Origin: an uncultured Pseudomonadales bacterium
Lineage (GTDB): Bacteria; Pseudomonadota; Gammaproteobacteria; Pseudomonadales; UBA7434
Direction: 5' to 3'
NCBI GenBank assembly: GCA_943788835.1
Contig: CALSRU010000001.1
Coordinates: forward strand, 128,229-192,228
DNA length: 64,000 nt
Shown: positions 31,797 through 44,699 of the stretch, one piece after another
Layout: each line of letters starts with the position of its first letter
How positions within the stretch are numbered: the stretch's first letter is position 1
Made by a program: the position numbers and the translations under genes
Notes under the pieces: generated by a model
Told to the model about the DNA's origin: nothing
Seen by the model: only the letters and a program-made list of their open reading frames with translations
Database searches by the model: none

Positions 31797-32222
31797 ATGA
31801 GACTAAAAGTCTTGATCAAGCGTTTCCCGGTGATCTTTACCGTCGTTATCCAGCTATCGTGCGTAGTGTTCCTATCTATCGTCGCTGGGTTTAGCACTGA
31901 TCAGGCTTTCTTATCGCTCGTCTCGATTTGGGCGGGAGGTGCGGTAGCTATTTTGGCGTTGATATTTGGTGTTTGGCGGGGTCTGTGGCGGCGCCAAGAT
32001 GATTTGCTCGCCGAGCGAGTGCTTTTGCAGCTTTACGCGGCCGAGCTTAGTAAGCTGCTTTTGAGTTTGCTGCTACTGGGTTTGATTTTTAAATATGCTA
32101 GCGCGCTCCGCGCGGGCTGGGTTGTAGCGAGCTTCACACTAGCCTCTTTGGTGGGTGCAATAGCGATAGCGGGTTTTGATTCAAGTGGGCAGGCGGCTGG
32201 CGAGCAGCCTAACAAAATTTAA
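31797..32222 (+). CDS. atpI: ATP synthase subunit I (AtpI)
   Basis: Small membrane protein encoded first in many atp operons and thought to help c-ring assembly; it is not part of the final enzyme. The 141 residues contain four hydrophobic segments (about residues 15-35, 40-62, 80-100 and 104-124), the normal AtpI pattern. Sequence conservation in this family is low, so identification rests on topology, size and position. It lies between the atp promoter and atpB. Confidence 0.88.
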   Translation: MRLKVLIKRFPVIFTVVIQLSCVVFLSIVAGFSTDQAFLSLVSIWAGGAVAILALIFGVWRGLWRRQDDLLAERVLLQLYAAELSKLLLSLLLLGLIFKYASALRAGWVVASFTLASLVGAIAIAGFDSSGQAAGEQPNKI

Positions 32223-32306
32223 AGCATGGCTGTGTTAGCAGCATTGTTTAGGGGCGCGAAACTGGGCGCCGTCCGATCAATAGTTAAATAGCAGAGAATG
32301 TCATAG

Positions 32307-33176
<870 letters not shown>

Positions 33177-33237
33177 TGTTGCAATGAGAGTAAGCGTTTA
33201 ATACTTTAATTTTGTTTAGTGAACACTTTACCTTTAA

Positions 33238-33477
<240 letters not shown>

Positions 33478-33497
33478 TTTGGTTTTAGGCCAGCCAG

Positions 33498-33511
33498 CGC
33501 GCCATTGCGCG
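33498..33511 (+). other. Hairpin between atpE and atpF
   Basis: CGCGC and GCGCG pair around CATT directly after atpE, without a following T run. A structure here may protect or expose the abundant c-subunit message, which is needed in more copies than its neighbours. Confidence 0.4.
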
Positions 33512-33586
33512 TGAGAACCTCCGGAGCACTTCGGTCTTGGTATGTCGGTTGGCAATCAGGCACACATTTTAAAATAGGGTATTAAA

Positions 33587-34057
33587 GTGAATATAAATCT
33601 CACCATCCTCGCGCAGCTGATCAGCTTCACGATCTTTGTGTGGTTTTGCAGGAAGTATGTGTGGCCGCCTTTGATAGGCGCTATGCAGGAGCGCGAACAG
33701 CAGATCGCGGACGGGCTTAATGCAGCTGAAAAGGCCGGTCAGGATCTTGACCAGGCCAAGTTGGAAGTTGCTGAGCAGCTGGACCAAGCAAAGCAGCAGG
33801 CTGCACAGATTATTGATCAAGCCAATAAGCGCGCCGCGCAGATTGTTGATGAAGCCAAAGAGCAGGCGATCGCCGAAGGTAGCCGGCTCAAAGAGGCAGC
33901 GCAGTCGGACATTGCTCAGGAAGTTAACCGAGCCAAAGAAGGTTTGCGCTCGCAGGTTGCTTCGCTAGCTTTAGCGGGTGCCGAGAAGGTGCTGCAGGCA
34001 TCTGTTGATGAAAATGCGCATCAAGATATAGTTGATGGCCTCGCTGCCAATCTGTAG
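33587..34057 (+). CDS. atpF: ATP synthase subunit b
   Basis: Peripheral-stalk subunit linking Fo to F1. The 156 residues match E. coli. One N-terminal hydrophobic helix (about residues 5-25, ILAQLISFTIFVWFCRKYVWPP) is followed by a long charged Ala/Gln/Glu-rich helix that forms the coiled-coil dimer. The start is GTG at 33587, placed by family alignment. It lies 109 bases after atpE and 47 before atpH. Confidence 0.97.
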   Translation: MNINLTILAQLISFTIFVWFCRKYVWPPLIGAMQEREQQIADGLNAAEKAGQDLDQAKLEVAEQLDQAKQQAAQIIDQANKRAAQIVDEAKEQAIAEGSRLKEAAQSDIAQEVNRAKEGLRSQVASLALAGAEKVLQASVDENAHQDIVDGLAANL

Positions 34058-34104
34058 TGAATTGGCCGCGCATGCAACAAAGAACTAACTCGGAATAAGA
34101 CACG

Positions 34105-34638
34105 ATGGCAGAATTACGCACCCTTGCGCGCCCTTACGCTAAAGCCGCTTTCGCTGTGGCCGACGAAGCGGGTGAGCTGCAGCAGTGGGCCACACAGTTA
34201 AATTTGTTGAGCTCATTGGCTCAACAAAACAAGATTGCTGCGATGATTGGTTCGCCAGCCATCGCTTCCGCGGACCAAGCGACGCAATTAGCGGAGGTAG
34301 CGGGCGATCTGTCATCAGTGGTGAGTAACTTTTTACAAGTCCTTGCTGGACATAAGCGTTTAGCTTTACTGCCATCGGTTGCCAGTTTATTCGCCGATTA
34401 CAAGGCTGAGAGAGAGCGGCGCATTGGCGTTAGTATCACTTCTGCCTTTGAAGTTGCTAGTGAAACTAGCGATCGTCTTAGCAGTGCGTTGAAGAATAAG
34501 CTAGAACGTGATGTCGACGTTGAAGTTTCGGTTGATAAGGACCTCATTGGCGGCGTTATTGTTCGTGCTGGTGATATCGTTATTGATGCTTCAATTCGAG
34601 GCCGTTTGGCAAAACTCGCTGAAGCAATGGTGGTTTAG
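34105..34638 (+). CDS. atpH: ATP synthase subunit delta
   Basis: Joins the peripheral stalk to the top of F1. The 177 residues are standard. The N-terminus ELRTLARPYAKAAFAVA is characteristic, and the C-terminal DLIGGVIVRAGDIVIDASIRGRL carries the conserved family signature (about residues 148-170). It lies between atpF and atpA, the invariant order. Confidence 0.97.
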   Translation: MAELRTLARPYAKAAFAVADEAGELQQWATQLNLLSSLAQQNKIAAMIGSPAIASADQATQLAEVAGDLSSVVSNFLQVLAGHKRLALLPSVASLFADYKAERERRIGVSITSAFEVASETSDRLSSALKNKLERDVDVEVSVDKDLIGGVIVRAGDIVIDASIRGRLAKLAEAMVV

Positions 34639-34789
34639 CGGGCAATAAAACAACACCCGAGTTTGTGGTTAGTTGCCGATTAACCGCAAACAAGAGTTGA
34701 TTAGGCTCTACCCAATTCAAGATCTACCTGTAAAAGCTCTATAAACCGAATTACTGAACTGAATTAGTAGGATTGAGGAAACGACAGAA

Positions 34790-36334
34790 ATGCAACAGCT
34801 AAACCCCTCAGAAATTAGTGAAATTATTAAGCAGCGTATCGATAGTTTAGATATTTCTAGCGAAGCGCAAAACGAAGGCACGGTCGTGTCAGTCTCGGAC
34901 GGTATTATCCGTATCCACGGTCTTGCTGATGCGATGTACGGTGAAATGATTGAGTTTGAAGGCGGTCTTTATGGTCTGGCACTCAACCTTGAGCGTGACT
35001 CGGTTGGAGCAGTAATCCTTGGCGATTATATGCCGATTAAAGAAGGACAGTCTTGCCGCTGTACGGGTCGCATCCTGGAAGTGCCTATTGGGCCAGAGTT
35101 GCAAGGTCGAGTTGTTGACGCGCTGGGTACTCCGATTGATGGCAAAGGCCCTGTTGATTGCAAACTAACTGATGCCGTAGAAAAGGTAGCGCCAGGTGTT
35201 ATCGATCGCGTATCGGTTGATCAGCCAGTTCAAATTGGCCTAAAAGCCATTGACGCGATGGTGCCGATTGGTCGTGGTCAGCGCGAGCTTATCATCGGCG
35301 ATCGCCAGGTTGGCAAAACGGCTATTGCGGTTGATGCCATCATCAATCAAAAGGGTACCGGTGTTAAATGTATCTATGTGGCTATTGGTCAAAAAGCTGC
35401 TTCGGTTAATGCCGTCGTCCGCAAACTCGAAGAACACGGTGCGATGGAGCATACGATCGTAGTGGCTGCTACCGCTTCTGATCCAGCAGCGATGCAATTT
35501 TTGGCACCATTTGCTGGATGTACGATGGGTGAATATTATCGCGATCGCGGTGAAGACGCCTTGATCATTTATGATGATCTAACCAAGCAGGCTTGGGCTT
35601 ACCGTCAAATCTCTTTGTTATTGCGCCGTCCGCCGGGTCGAGAAGCTTATCCGGGTGACGTTTTCTATTTGCACTCTCGCTTACTTGAGCGAGCAGCGCG
35701 CGTTAACACCGATTATGTAGAAACCTTCACTAAAGGAGCCGTTAAAGGCCAGACCGGTTCTCTAACTGCGTTGCCAGTTATTGAAACGCAGGCAGGTGAT
35801 GTGTCGGCTTTTGTTCCTACTAATGTTATTTCGATTACTGATGGTCAGATATTCTTAGAGTCTGACCTGTTTAATGCAGGCGTTCGTCCTGCTATGAATG
35901 CGGGTATTTCTGTGTCACGCGTAGGTGGTGCTGCGCAGACGAAGGTGATGAAAAAGCTCTCTGGTGGTATTCGTACCGCCTTAGCACAGTACCGCGAGCT
36001 CGCAGCATTCTCACAATTTGCATCGGATCTCGATGATGCGACTAAAGCACAGCTTGATCATGGTGAGCGTGTTACTGAGTTAATGAAGCAAAAGCAGTAT
36101 TCCCCTCAAAGTATTGCGGAAATGGGTTTGCTTATTTATGCGGCCGACAATGGCTATTTAAATGATATTCCTGTTGAAAAAATTGGCGATTTTGAAGGTT
36201 CATTATTATCTTATGTTCATGCTGAGCATGGTGATTTAATGGCCAATATTGTTTCTACCGGCGATTGGAACAGTGAGCTGGAAACTTCTTTTAAAGGGTT
36301 GTTAGATAGCTTTAAAAGTACGCAAACTTGGTAG
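34790..36334 (+). CDS. atpA: ATP synthase subunit alpha
   Basis: Non-catalytic nucleotide-binding subunit of F1 that completes the active sites on beta. The 514 residues include the P-loop GDRQVGKT (about residues 170-177), the [13 protein letters not shown] lead-in, and the family signature [17 protein letters not shown]. It starts at ATG 34790 with GAGG 12 bases upstream. Confidence 0.99.
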   Translation: MQQLNPSEISEIIKQRIDSLDISSEAQNEGTVVSVSDGIIRIHGLADAMYGEMIEFEGGLYGLALNLERDSVGAVILGDYMPIKEGQSCRCTGRILEVPIGPELQGRVVDALGTPIDGKGPVDCKLTDAVEKVAPGVIDRVSVDQPVQIGLKAIDAMVPIGRGQRELIIGDRQVGKTAIAVDAIINQKGTGVKCIYVAIGQKAASVNAVVRKLEEHGAMEHTIVVAATASDPAAMQFLAPFAGCTMGEYYRDRGEDALIIYDDLTKQAWAYRQISLLLRRPPGREAYPGDVFYLHSRLLERAARVNTDYVETFTKGAVKGQTGSLTALPVIETQAGDVSAFVPTNVISITDGQIFLESDLFNAGVRPAMNAGISVSRVGGAAQTKVMKKLSGGIRTALAQYRELAAFSQFASDLDDATKAQLDHGERVTELMKQKQYSPQSIAEMGLLIYAADNGYLNDIPVEKIGDFEGSLLSYVHAEHGDLMANIVSTGDWNSELETSFKGLLDSFKSTQTW

Positions 36335-36401
36335 TGCGCGCGCCGCACTTTTAACAATTAAGCGATCACCCGAGTAGAGAGCAAGCACCCAAGAGCAGAT
36401 T

Positions 36402-37265
36402 ATGGCAAGCGGAAAAGAGATACGCACGCAGATTTCCAGCATTAAAAGCACGCAAAAGATTACGAGTGCTATGGAAATGGTTGCGGCTAGCAAAATGCGC
36501 AGAGCTCAAGAGCGCATGCAGCGCGGCAAGCCCTATGCGAACAAAATTAAGTCCGTTATTGGGCACATAGCAAATGCAAACTCTGAATACCAGCATATGT
36601 TTATGGAGCAGCGTGAGGTAAAGCGCGTAGGCTTTATCATCGTTTCGACGGACCGAGGGTTATGTGGCGGCCTCAACATTAACTTGTTTAAAAAAGCCAT
36701 TATCAATATGAAGCAATGGCAAGATCAAAATATAGAAGTTGATCTGTGTTTGCTTGGCGCCAAAGGTGCCGGTTTCTTTAATAGTTTTGGTGGTAACGTC
36801 GTTGCTGCAGCGCGTGATCTTGGTGAAGAGCCTGTACTAGTTGACTTGATCGGCGGCATTAAAACGATGCTAAGTGCCTATGAAGATGAAAAAATTGATC
36901 AATTATTTTTAGTTAGCAATGAATTTGTGAACACAATGACACAGCAGCCAGATGTTGAGCAGTTGTTGCCTATTAAACCGGCGAGTCGAACTGACCAAAA
37001 GCATCATTGGGATTATATTTATGAGCCGGATGCCAAGGCTCTATTGGAGGGGTTGTTTGTTCGCTATGTCGAGTCTTTAGTTTATCAAGCGGTCGTTGAA
37101 AATGGCGCTTGCGAACAGGCTGCTCGTATGATTGCTATGAAAAGTGCGACGGATAATGCAGGCGATCTCATCGATGACTTGCAACTGGTTTACAACAAGG
37201 CAAGGCAGTCAGCAATTACCCAAGAACTCTCAGAGATTGTTAGTGGTGCCGCAGCTATTAGCTAG
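36402..37265 (+). CDS. atpG: ATP synthase subunit gamma
   Basis: Central rotating shaft of F1. The 287 residues begin [20 protein letters not shown] with [17 protein letters not shown] immediately after, the conserved N-terminal helix. The C-terminal helix has [15 protein letters not shown] and [16 protein letters not shown], the family signature. It is between atpA and atpD. Confidence 0.98.
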   Translation: MASGKEIRTQISSIKSTQKITSAMEMVAASKMRRAQERMQRGKPYANKIKSVIGHIANANSEYQHMFMEQREVKRVGFIIVSTDRGLCGGLNINLFKKAIINMKQWQDQNIEVDLCLLGAKGAGFFNSFGGNVVAAARDLGEEPVLVDLIGGIKTMLSAYEDEKIDQLFLVSNEFVNTMTQQPDVEQLLPIKPASRTDQKHHWDYIYEPDAKALLEGLFVRYVESLVYQAVVENGACEQAARMIAMKSATDNAGDLIDDLQLVYNKARQSAITQELSEIVSGAAAIS

Positions 37266-37365
37266 GTGTCACTATTAATTAATTTTTTACGGGCGGCTAT
37301 TAAGCTTCATTGCTAACGGCGCAAAGAATTTATTCCGAACTTCACAGAATATCTTACAGAATTAA

Positions 37366-38775
<1,410 letters not shown>

Positions 38776-38829
38776 GCTGTTGGATTTAAGTTTTTGCATC
38801 ATCTATATAAGAGTAAAGAGTAAGTATCT

Positions 38830-39249
38830 ATGACTACCATGCAATGCGAAATAGTCAGCGCTGAGGAACAGATCTTCAGCGGCGCCATTGAGACAGTGAT
38901 CGCTACTGGTTTACTTGGTGACCTTGGTGTGTCGCACGGGCATGCACCTTTACTAACAGGCTTAAAGCCTGGACCTGTTAGGGTTATCACCGAAAATGAT
39001 GAAGCAATTTACTATGTATCGGGCGGTTTTCTTGAGGTGCAGCCCGATGTCATTACTATTCTTGCTGATACTGCTATTCGCGCTGACGATCTAGATGAGG
39101 CGGCTGCATTGGAAGCTCAAAAAGTAGCCGAGCAGGAAGTTTCAAATCAAAATTCGGAGCTTGATTACACTCGAGCAGCGGCAGACTTAGCGGCGGCAGT
39201 GGCGCAACTTCGTACGATTCAGCAAATACGCTCGAAATTGGGTAAATAG
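38830..39249 (+). CDS. atpC: ATP synthase subunit epsilon
   Basis: Rotor-foot subunit and inhibitor of ATP hydrolysis. The 139 residues open with the beta-sandwich domain (MQCEIVSAEEQIFSG, GDLGVSHGHAPLLT, VSGGFLEVQPD) and end with a two-helix domain starting near residue 85. It is the last gene of the operon and is followed by a strong intrinsic terminator. Confidence 0.98.
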   Translation: MTTMQCEIVSAEEQIFSGAIETVIATGLLGDLGVSHGHAPLLTGLKPGPVRVITENDEAIYYVSGGFLEVQPDVITILADTAIRADDLDEAAALEAQKVAEQEVSNQNSELDYTRAAADLAAAVAQLRTIQQIRSKLGK

Positions 39250-39276
39250 CTGTATTTAGTCAGGTTTATTAGTTTC

Positions 39277-39306
39277 AAAAAGGGTGGCATCTGCTACCCT
39301 TTTTTT
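39277..39306 (+). terminator. Intrinsic terminator of the atp operon
   Basis: AAAAAGGGTGGC and GCTACCCTTTTTT form a hairpin (one G-T pair) with a tight loop, directly followed by a run of T. It lies 28 bases after the atpC stop and is the clearest rho-independent terminator in the window. Confidence 0.88.
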
Positions 39307-39395
39307 ATGGGCGTTATTAAGGTGACTAGGTTTCCACGCTGCGCCTAGCTGAATATCGTATATCCAGACCATACTGAGCCGCAGGTTATAAAAAA

Positions 39396-40781
39396 ATGAC
39401 ACGTTCTCTAAGTGATGTTGCTAAGGTTGATGTGGTGGTGCTTGCCGCCGGAAAGGGCACTCGTATGTATTCGAGCACGCCTAAGGTACTGCATACCATT
39501 GGCGGCAAGCCTATGGCCCAGCACGTTATTGATGCGGCCAAACGACTGGGTGATGTGGCACTGCATGTGGTGGTGGGGCATCAGGCCGATTCAGTCAGCA
39601 GCGCACTGCAGGGTGCCGACAGTTTTGTCGAGCAGCGCGAGCAGTTAGGTACCGGCCATGCGGTTGCACAGGTTTTGCCGACGCTGCGTGAAGATGCCAT
39701 TACTCTGATTCTTTATGGTGATGTCCCGCTGATACAAACCCAAACACTGGAGCGCTTAGTTGCCGGTTGCACGGCGCAGAGCATGACCCTACTAACAGTA
39801 ACGCTCGATAATCCACAGGGCTATGGCCGTATTTGTCGCAATACCGACAATGAGGTCATATCCATCGTCGAACAGAAAGATGCTGACCCCCAGCAGTTGC
39901 TCATCAATGAGGTTAATACAGGCATTATGTGCATCCAGCAATCGTGCTTAGCGGCTTGGCTGCCTTTACTTTCCAATACCAACGCACAGAATGAATATTA
40001 TCTTACCGACGTAGTCGCTATGGCGGTAGCTCAGGGCATTGGCGTGACAAGTGTTGATGCACCCAGTCCTGAAGAGGTTGAAGGGGTGAATAATAAGCTT
40101 CAACTTGGCGCGTTAGAGCGGTGTTATCAGCGCCGCTTGGCCGACGCTTTAATGCTGGCCGGTACTACTCTAGCTGATCCAGCACGTGTTGATATTCGCG
40201 GCGAACTTAGTGTTGGGCAGGACGTTTTCATTGACGTTAATACCGTTTTTTCAGGCAACGTTACACTGGGTGACAATGTCAGTATTGGGCCAAATTGTGT
40301 TGTTAGCAACAGCAGTATTGGTGACAACACAGAGCTGTTGGCGAATTGTGTGGTTGATCAAGCCACACTTGCTAACGACTGTATTATTGGTCCGTTCGCG
40401 CGATTGAGACCAGGTTCAACATTCGCTGAAAAATCCAAGGTAGGAAATTTTGTTGAAGTCAAAAACTCTAGCTTCGGAGAAGGTAGTAAAGCTAATCATT
40501 TAGCATATGTTGGCGATGCGCAAGTCGGTGCTGGGTCAAATATTGGCGCTGGCACCATCACATGTAACTACGATGGGGCGAACAAACATAAAACTCGATT
40601 AGGAAAAAATGTTTTTATCGGCTCTAACAGCACATTAGTTGCGCCGTTAGATATAGCTGATAACGGCTTTGTGGCAGCAGGGTCTACGATTGTCAAAACA
40701 GTTGTGGCTGATTCGTTAGCTGTAGCGCGTGGTCGGCAAAAAAATATAGAGGGGTGGGCTCGGCCCAGTAAAAAAAGTTAG
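39396..40781 (+). CDS. glmU: Bifunctional GlmU (GlcN-1-P acetyltransferase / UDP-GlcNAc pyrophosphorylase)
   Basis: Makes UDP-GlcNAc for peptidoglycan and LPS in two steps. The 461 residues hold an N-terminal uridylyltransferase with LAAGKGTRM (residues 16-24) and EQLGTGHAV, and a C-terminal left-handed beta-helix of hexapeptide repeats (about residues 250-455) with NFVEVKNSSFGEGSKANHL and the acetyltransferase IGAGTITCNYDG. It lies between the atp terminator and glmS, the partner upstream enzyme. Confidence 0.98.
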   Translation: MTRSLSDVAKVDVVVLAAGKGTRMYSSTPKVLHTIGGKPMAQHVIDAAKRLGDVALHVVVGHQADSVSSALQGADSFVEQREQLGTGHAVAQVLPTLREDAITLILYGDVPLIQTQTLERLVAGCTAQSMTLLTVTLDNPQGYGRICRNTDNEVISIVEQKDADPQQLLINEVNTGIMCIQQSCLAAWLPLLSNTNAQNEYYLTDVVAMAVAQGIGVTSVDAPSPEEVEGVNNKLQLGALERCYQRRLADALMLAGTTLADPARVDIRGELSVGQDVFIDVNTVFSGNVTLGDNVSIGPNCVVSNSSIGDNTELLANCVVDQATLANDCIIGPFARLRPGSTFAEKSKVGNFVEVKNSSFGEGSKANHLAYVGDAQVGAGSNIGAGTITCNYDGANKHKTRLGKNVFIGSNSTLVAPLDIADNGFVAAGSTIVKTVVADSLAVARGRQKNIEGWARPSKKS

Positions 40782-40838
40782 GTATAGGGCGAGCAACCTT
40801 TAGTAACGAATATTAATTGTTAAGGTATAGGGTCATTT

Positions 40839-42671
40839 ATGTGCGGAATAGTAGGAGCAGTAGCTCAGCGTGATGTGGTTGAGATATTGGTAGAAGGTCT
40901 AAAGCGATTAGAATATCGCGGCTATGACTCTGCAGGAGTATCGGTTACGGCAAGTACTGGAAAAACTAGCCGTATTCGCTGTGTTGGCAAAGTTCAGTCG
41001 TTGATGAATGAAGTCGCACAGCAGGGTGCGCAAGGCGGCACAGGCATTGCGCATACTCGTTGGGCCACCCATGGGGAACCTAATCAAGAGAATGCGCACC
41101 CCCATACCTCGAATGACCGTATTACCATCGTTCATAACGGCATTATCGAAAATCACGTCGCGCTGCGTAAGGCGCTTATTCAGCGCGGTTATACTTTCAC
41201 CTCCGCCACCGATAGTGAAGTGATTTGTCACCTCGTGCATGAACAGTTGGCCCTTAACGATAGCTTGTTGCAAGCAGTTCGCGCCGCGGTAGCTCAGCTC
41301 GACGGTGCTTATGGCACTGTCGTCATGGATAACCAAGAACCAGATCGGCTGATTGTAGCTCGCTCAGGTAGCCCGTTAGTGATTGGCTATGGTGTTGGCG
41401 AGCATTTTGTTGCATCAGATCAGCTAGCTTTATTGCCCGTAACCCGCCGCTTTTCGTTTCTTGAAGAAGGTGATGTGGCAGAAATTACTCGCAAAGCCGT
41501 GCATGTTTATGATGTGCATGGCGACAAGGTTGAGCGAGAAATTACGGAGTCCCAAGTTACGCATGATGCCGGAGACAAGGGTAAGTTTCGACATTACATG
41601 CTTAAAGAAATATACGAGCAGCCGGTTGCTATACAAAATACCCTTGACGGCCGAATCGCTAATGGAAAAGTACTTGATGCAGCATTTGGTGAGAACGCAG
41701 CTCAGCTTTTACCTAAAGTTGAGCACGTACAAATTATTGCTTGTGGTACCAGCTATCATGCCGGAATGGTGAGCCGCTACTGGTTCGAAGAATTAGCGGA
41801 CGTTTCATGTAACGTGGAGATTGCTTCGGAGTACCGCTATAGAAAATCGTTTGTTAGGCCTAATAGCCTCTTAGTTACTATTTCTCAATCAGGTGAAACA
41901 GCCGATACGTTGGCGGCTTTACGTCTCGCCAAAGAACAGGGCTATATGGCTAGCCTTACCATCTGTAACGTGCCTGGAAGTTCACTGGTACGTGAATCAG
42001 AGATGGCTTATATGATGCAGGCTGGTGTTGAAATTGGCGTGGCTTCTACAAAGGCTTTTACAGTGCAGCTAGCAGGTTTGTTGATGTTAGCCGCAGCGGT
42101 GGGACACCATAAAGGCTTGAATTCGGTGAGTGAGGCGGCAATCGTTAGCGCTTTACAAAGTTTGCCCGCAAAAATTGACCAAACGTTAGGGATGGATTCA
42201 GCGATTGAAACATTGGCCGAAGATTTTGCCGACAAGCATCACAGCTTGTTTTTGGGGCGCGGCGATCAATACCCTATTGCTATGGAGGGAGCGCTGAAAC
42301 TCAAGGAAATCTCGTATATTCACGCAGAGGCTTATGCTGCAGGTGAACTCAAGCACGGTCCGCTGGCATTAATTGACGCCGATATGCCGGTCATCGTAGT
42401 GGCACCTAATAATGAATTGGTTGAGAAGCTTAAATCCAATGTTGAGGAAGTACGCGCACGCGGTGGATTGATGTATGTGTTTGCCGACAAAGATGCGGCA
42501 TTTGTTTCAGATAATGCAATGAAGGTGTTACATGTGCCCGCTTGCGATCCGCTAATAGCGCCAATCATTTATACGATTCCGTTACAGCTGCTTTCTTATC
42601 ATGTGGCAATGATTAAAGGTACCGATGTTGATCAGCCACGCAATTTGGCTAAGTCTGTTACCGTCGAGTAA
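40839..42671 (+). CDS. glmS: Glutamine--fructose-6-phosphate aminotransferase
   Basis: Makes glucosamine-6-phosphate, the first step of amino-sugar synthesis. The 610 residues start MCGIVGAV, so the catalytic Cys becomes the N-terminus after Met removal. The glutaminase domain has GYDSAG and THGEPN. Two SIS sugar-isomerase domains follow ([14 protein letters not shown]; then [20 protein letters not shown], again about residue 480), ending in LAKSVTVE. It is 57 bases after glmU and supplies GlmM/GlmU with substrate. Confidence 0.99.
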   Translation: MCGIVGAVAQRDVVEILVEGLKRLEYRGYDSAGVSVTASTGKTSRIRCVGKVQSLMNEVAQQGAQGGTGIAHTRWATHGEPNQENAHPHTSNDRITIVHNGIIENHVALRKALIQRGYTFTSATDSEVICHLVHEQLALNDSLLQAVRAAVAQLDGAYGTVVMDNQEPDRLIVARSGSPLVIGYGVGEHFVASDQLALLPVTRRFSFLEEGDVAEITRKAVHVYDVHGDKVEREITESQVTHDAGDKGKFRHYMLKEIYEQPVAIQNTLDGRIANGKVLDAAFGENAAQLLPKVEHVQIIACGTSYHAGMVSRYWFEELADVSCNVEIASEYRYRKSFVRPNSLLVTISQSGETADTLAALRLAKEQGYMASLTICNVPGSSLVRESEMAYMMQAGVEIGVASTKAFTVQLAGLLMLAAAVGHHKGLNSVSEAAIVSALQSLPAKIDQTLGMDSAIETLAEDFADKHHSLFLGRGDQYPIAMEGALKLKEISYIHAEAYAAGELKHGPLALIDADMPVIVVAPNNELVEKLKSNVEEVRARGGLMYVFADKDAAFVSDNAMKVLHVPACDPLIAPIIYTIPLQLLSYHVAMIKGTDVDQPRNLAKSVTVE

Positions 42672-42701
42672 CACTCAGCAGTGAGTTTAAAAGAGAATGT
42701 T

Positions 42702-42821
42702 ATGGAAGGTTTAGCTGTAGTGGGGTTTGTGTTTGGGTTGATAGCGTTTGTGAGGGTAGAGAAGCTTATTAAGACATTAAAAGAAAAAGAGATACTCGAA
42801 ACCAGCTACAAAAAAGAATAA
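42702..42821 (+). CDS. Small single-span membrane protein, 39 residues
   Basis: A very short gene 30 bases after glmS. It starts at ATG 42702 with a purine-rich AAAAGAGA upstream and encodes a hydrophobic segment (about residues 3-17, GLAVVGFVFGLIAFV) followed by a strongly charged tail rich in Lys and Glu (KLIKTLKEKEILE). The pattern of a membrane anchor plus an amphipathic helix is common among small bacterial membrane proteins, but I cannot name a family. It may be co-transcribed with glmS. No function is claimed. Confidence 0.6.
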   Translation: MEGLAVVGFVFGLIAFVRVEKLIKTLKEKEILETSYKKE

Positions 42822-42972
42822 TGCCGTGCTGTGTATCGCTGAGTGATGGTTGCATGTAGCTACAGGAAGGTTTTTCAGGTAACTTTTAATTTATGAGTAG
42901 TTAGCTTGAATAGGCAAATACAATAAACACTTAGCGCACAAATGGTCAGGGTATGGATGGACAAGCGCTCAA

Positions 42973-44346
42973 CTAAGCAAGGGCCAACTCATCCTCTTCT
43001 TCTGCCACGACCGTTCGACTGCGTGTTTTTCCTGGTATACCAATATGAAGCAATTTGGTTACTTCAGCTCTAGGCAAGGCCTCACTGAGATAAAAACCCT
43101 GAATTGAATCGCAGCCTAGCTCTTGCAGCAGTTCAACATGTTCTACTTTCTCAACGCCCTCAGCAATAACGCGCATTTCGAGTGCGTGTGCCACATCAAT
43201 AATAGCTTTGGTAATGGCTACATCAACGCTGCTTCCTATTAGACCTTTAATAAACATTTGATCTATTTTTAAAATATCGACGGGTAGATTTTTTAACAAC
43301 TTGAAGGTTGAATAGCCTGTACCAAAATCGTCAATAGCGATTTCAATACCTATAGCTCGCAAGCCGGCCAATGTGTCTGACGTTTTGTCGAGCGTATCAA
43401 TGAGCAGTGATTCGGTCAGTTCAATGACCAGTTGTTGCGGAGGAAAACCGGTGCGCTTAAGAATGCGCTTGATGACTACCAGCATATCGTTACGAATAAG
43501 TTGTTTGGCCGATAGATTAACGGCTATCTTCGCATTAGGTACGCCGTCTTCTATCCAGCGGGCACCGTGACGGCATGCTGTCTCTAATACCATTTCGCCA
43601 ATGCTCGAGATAAGACCCGCGCTTTCGGCAATAGGAATAAATTCGGCTGGCGGCACCATACCCAGTTCATCGTGCTCCCAGCGAACTAATGCCTCGAGCG
43701 CATTGATTTGGCCGGTGGCTAGATCCATCTTCGGTTGGTAGTGTACAGTAAGGTCTTTACGAGCAATGGCATGCCGTAATTCAATCTCTATATTGAGTCG
43801 GCGTAGTAAGGCACCGTTGGAATGCCCGCGAGTAAAAAATTTAATTCCGTCGCCGCCAATTTCTTTGGCACCATGTAATGCAGTGAGTGCTTGGTGCAGC
43901 AAAATTTGTTCGTTATCGGCTTTGCTGGGATAGACGCTTACTCCCATACTAGCAGTAGCGACTAACTCTTGGTCGTCGATGTATGCTGGCTTGCGAATTA
44001 CGTTGAGCAGTCGGTTGCCCAGTTGGCGTAGCTGAGATGAATTGCTAACATTTTCGGCGAGTACCGCAAACTCATCAGAGCCTACATGTACTAAAACATG
44101 ATCGCCATTCAAAGCATGCGCAAGGCGCTCATGAATAACGTCGATCAGCTGCTGCCCGACTTCAGGGCCAAGTGTGGTGGTAATAGTGTTGAAGCGATCG
44201 AGATCTATAAATAGCAGTGCCAGAGCTTGCTTGCGCAGCCTAGCTTTTGCAACCGCCAACTGTAATCGCTGTCGAATATCAACGCGGCCCGCTAGCAGTG
44301 AGGCGTTTTCAAAGACGGAAGCGTTTATCAGGGATCTTGCACTCAA
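42973..44346 (-). CDS. EAL-domain c-di-GMP phosphodiesterase with degenerate GGDEF
   Basis: A cytoplasmic protein of 457 residues with no sensor or membrane domain. The N-terminal GGDEF fold (about residues 20-175) has LLFIDLDRFN, but its signature is GSDEF (89-93) with Val in place of the usual upstream Arg, so cyclase activity is doubtful; such domains often bind GTP and regulate. The EAL domain (about 182-430) keeps ALVRW after EAL (218-220), NLSAKQ, ELTES, DDFGTGYS, LKIDQMF, AEGVEKVEH and QGFYLSEAL, so phosphodiesterase activity is likely. It faces away from uvrD. Confidence 0.9.
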   Translation of the reverse strand: MSARSLINASVFENASLLAGRVDIRQRLQLAVAKARLRKQALALLFIDLDRFNTITTTLGPEVGQQLIDVIHERLAHALNGDHVLVHVGSDEFAVLAENVSNSSQLRQLGNRLLNVIRKPAYIDDQELVATASMGVSVYPSKADNEQILLHQALTALHGAKEIGGDGIKFFTRGHSNGALLRRLNIEIELRHAIARKDLTVHYQPKMDLATGQINALEALVRWEHDELGMVPPAEFIPIAESAGLISSIGEMVLETACRHGARWIEDGVPNAKIAVNLSAKQLIRNDMLVVIKRILKRTGFPPQQLVIELTESLLIDTLDKTSDTLAGLRAIGIEIAIDDFGTGYSTFKLLKNLPVDILKIDQMFIKGLIGSSVDVAITKAIIDVAHALEMRVIAEGVEKVEHVELLQELGCDSIQGFYLSEALPRAEVTKLLHIGIPGKTRSRTVVAEEEDELALA

Positions 44347-44699
44347 GCGGTGACGCCTCTTAAATAATATTACTAGCTCGGTTCGTTTTTATTGGCTGTT
44401 GTTTATGCTTTGGCCAGCGCTATAACACGAAACGGTATTAAACCTAAGGGAGGCATGATTACGCAAGGAAAAACCCCAATAAAAACAACAATTACCAACA
44501 TCCTCTTAAAAAAGTTTGCAAGTTCGTTGGTCGTTCATTAATCTATCTTATCTAGGCCGATTCGATTAATTCCACGCTGCGTATTTAAGCGATGATGGAT
44601 ATATTGTTCCTATCGAGATCGGCTCTAATCGATAAATACTGCTGGCCCTCGGGCTTTAGAGCATATTCATTAGCCCATCTATTTGCGAAAAGTTAATCA
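44347..44699. other. Divergent intergenic region before uvrD
   Basis: No gene is visible in 353 bases. The region must carry promoters for uvrD (plus) and the EAL protein (minus). I looked for a CTGT-N8-ACAG LexA box, expected before uvrD in some species, and did not find one. Confidence 0.4.

Noticed and set aside
44347-44699. LexA (SOS) box before uvrD
   Set aside because: No CTGT-N8-ACAG sequence seen.
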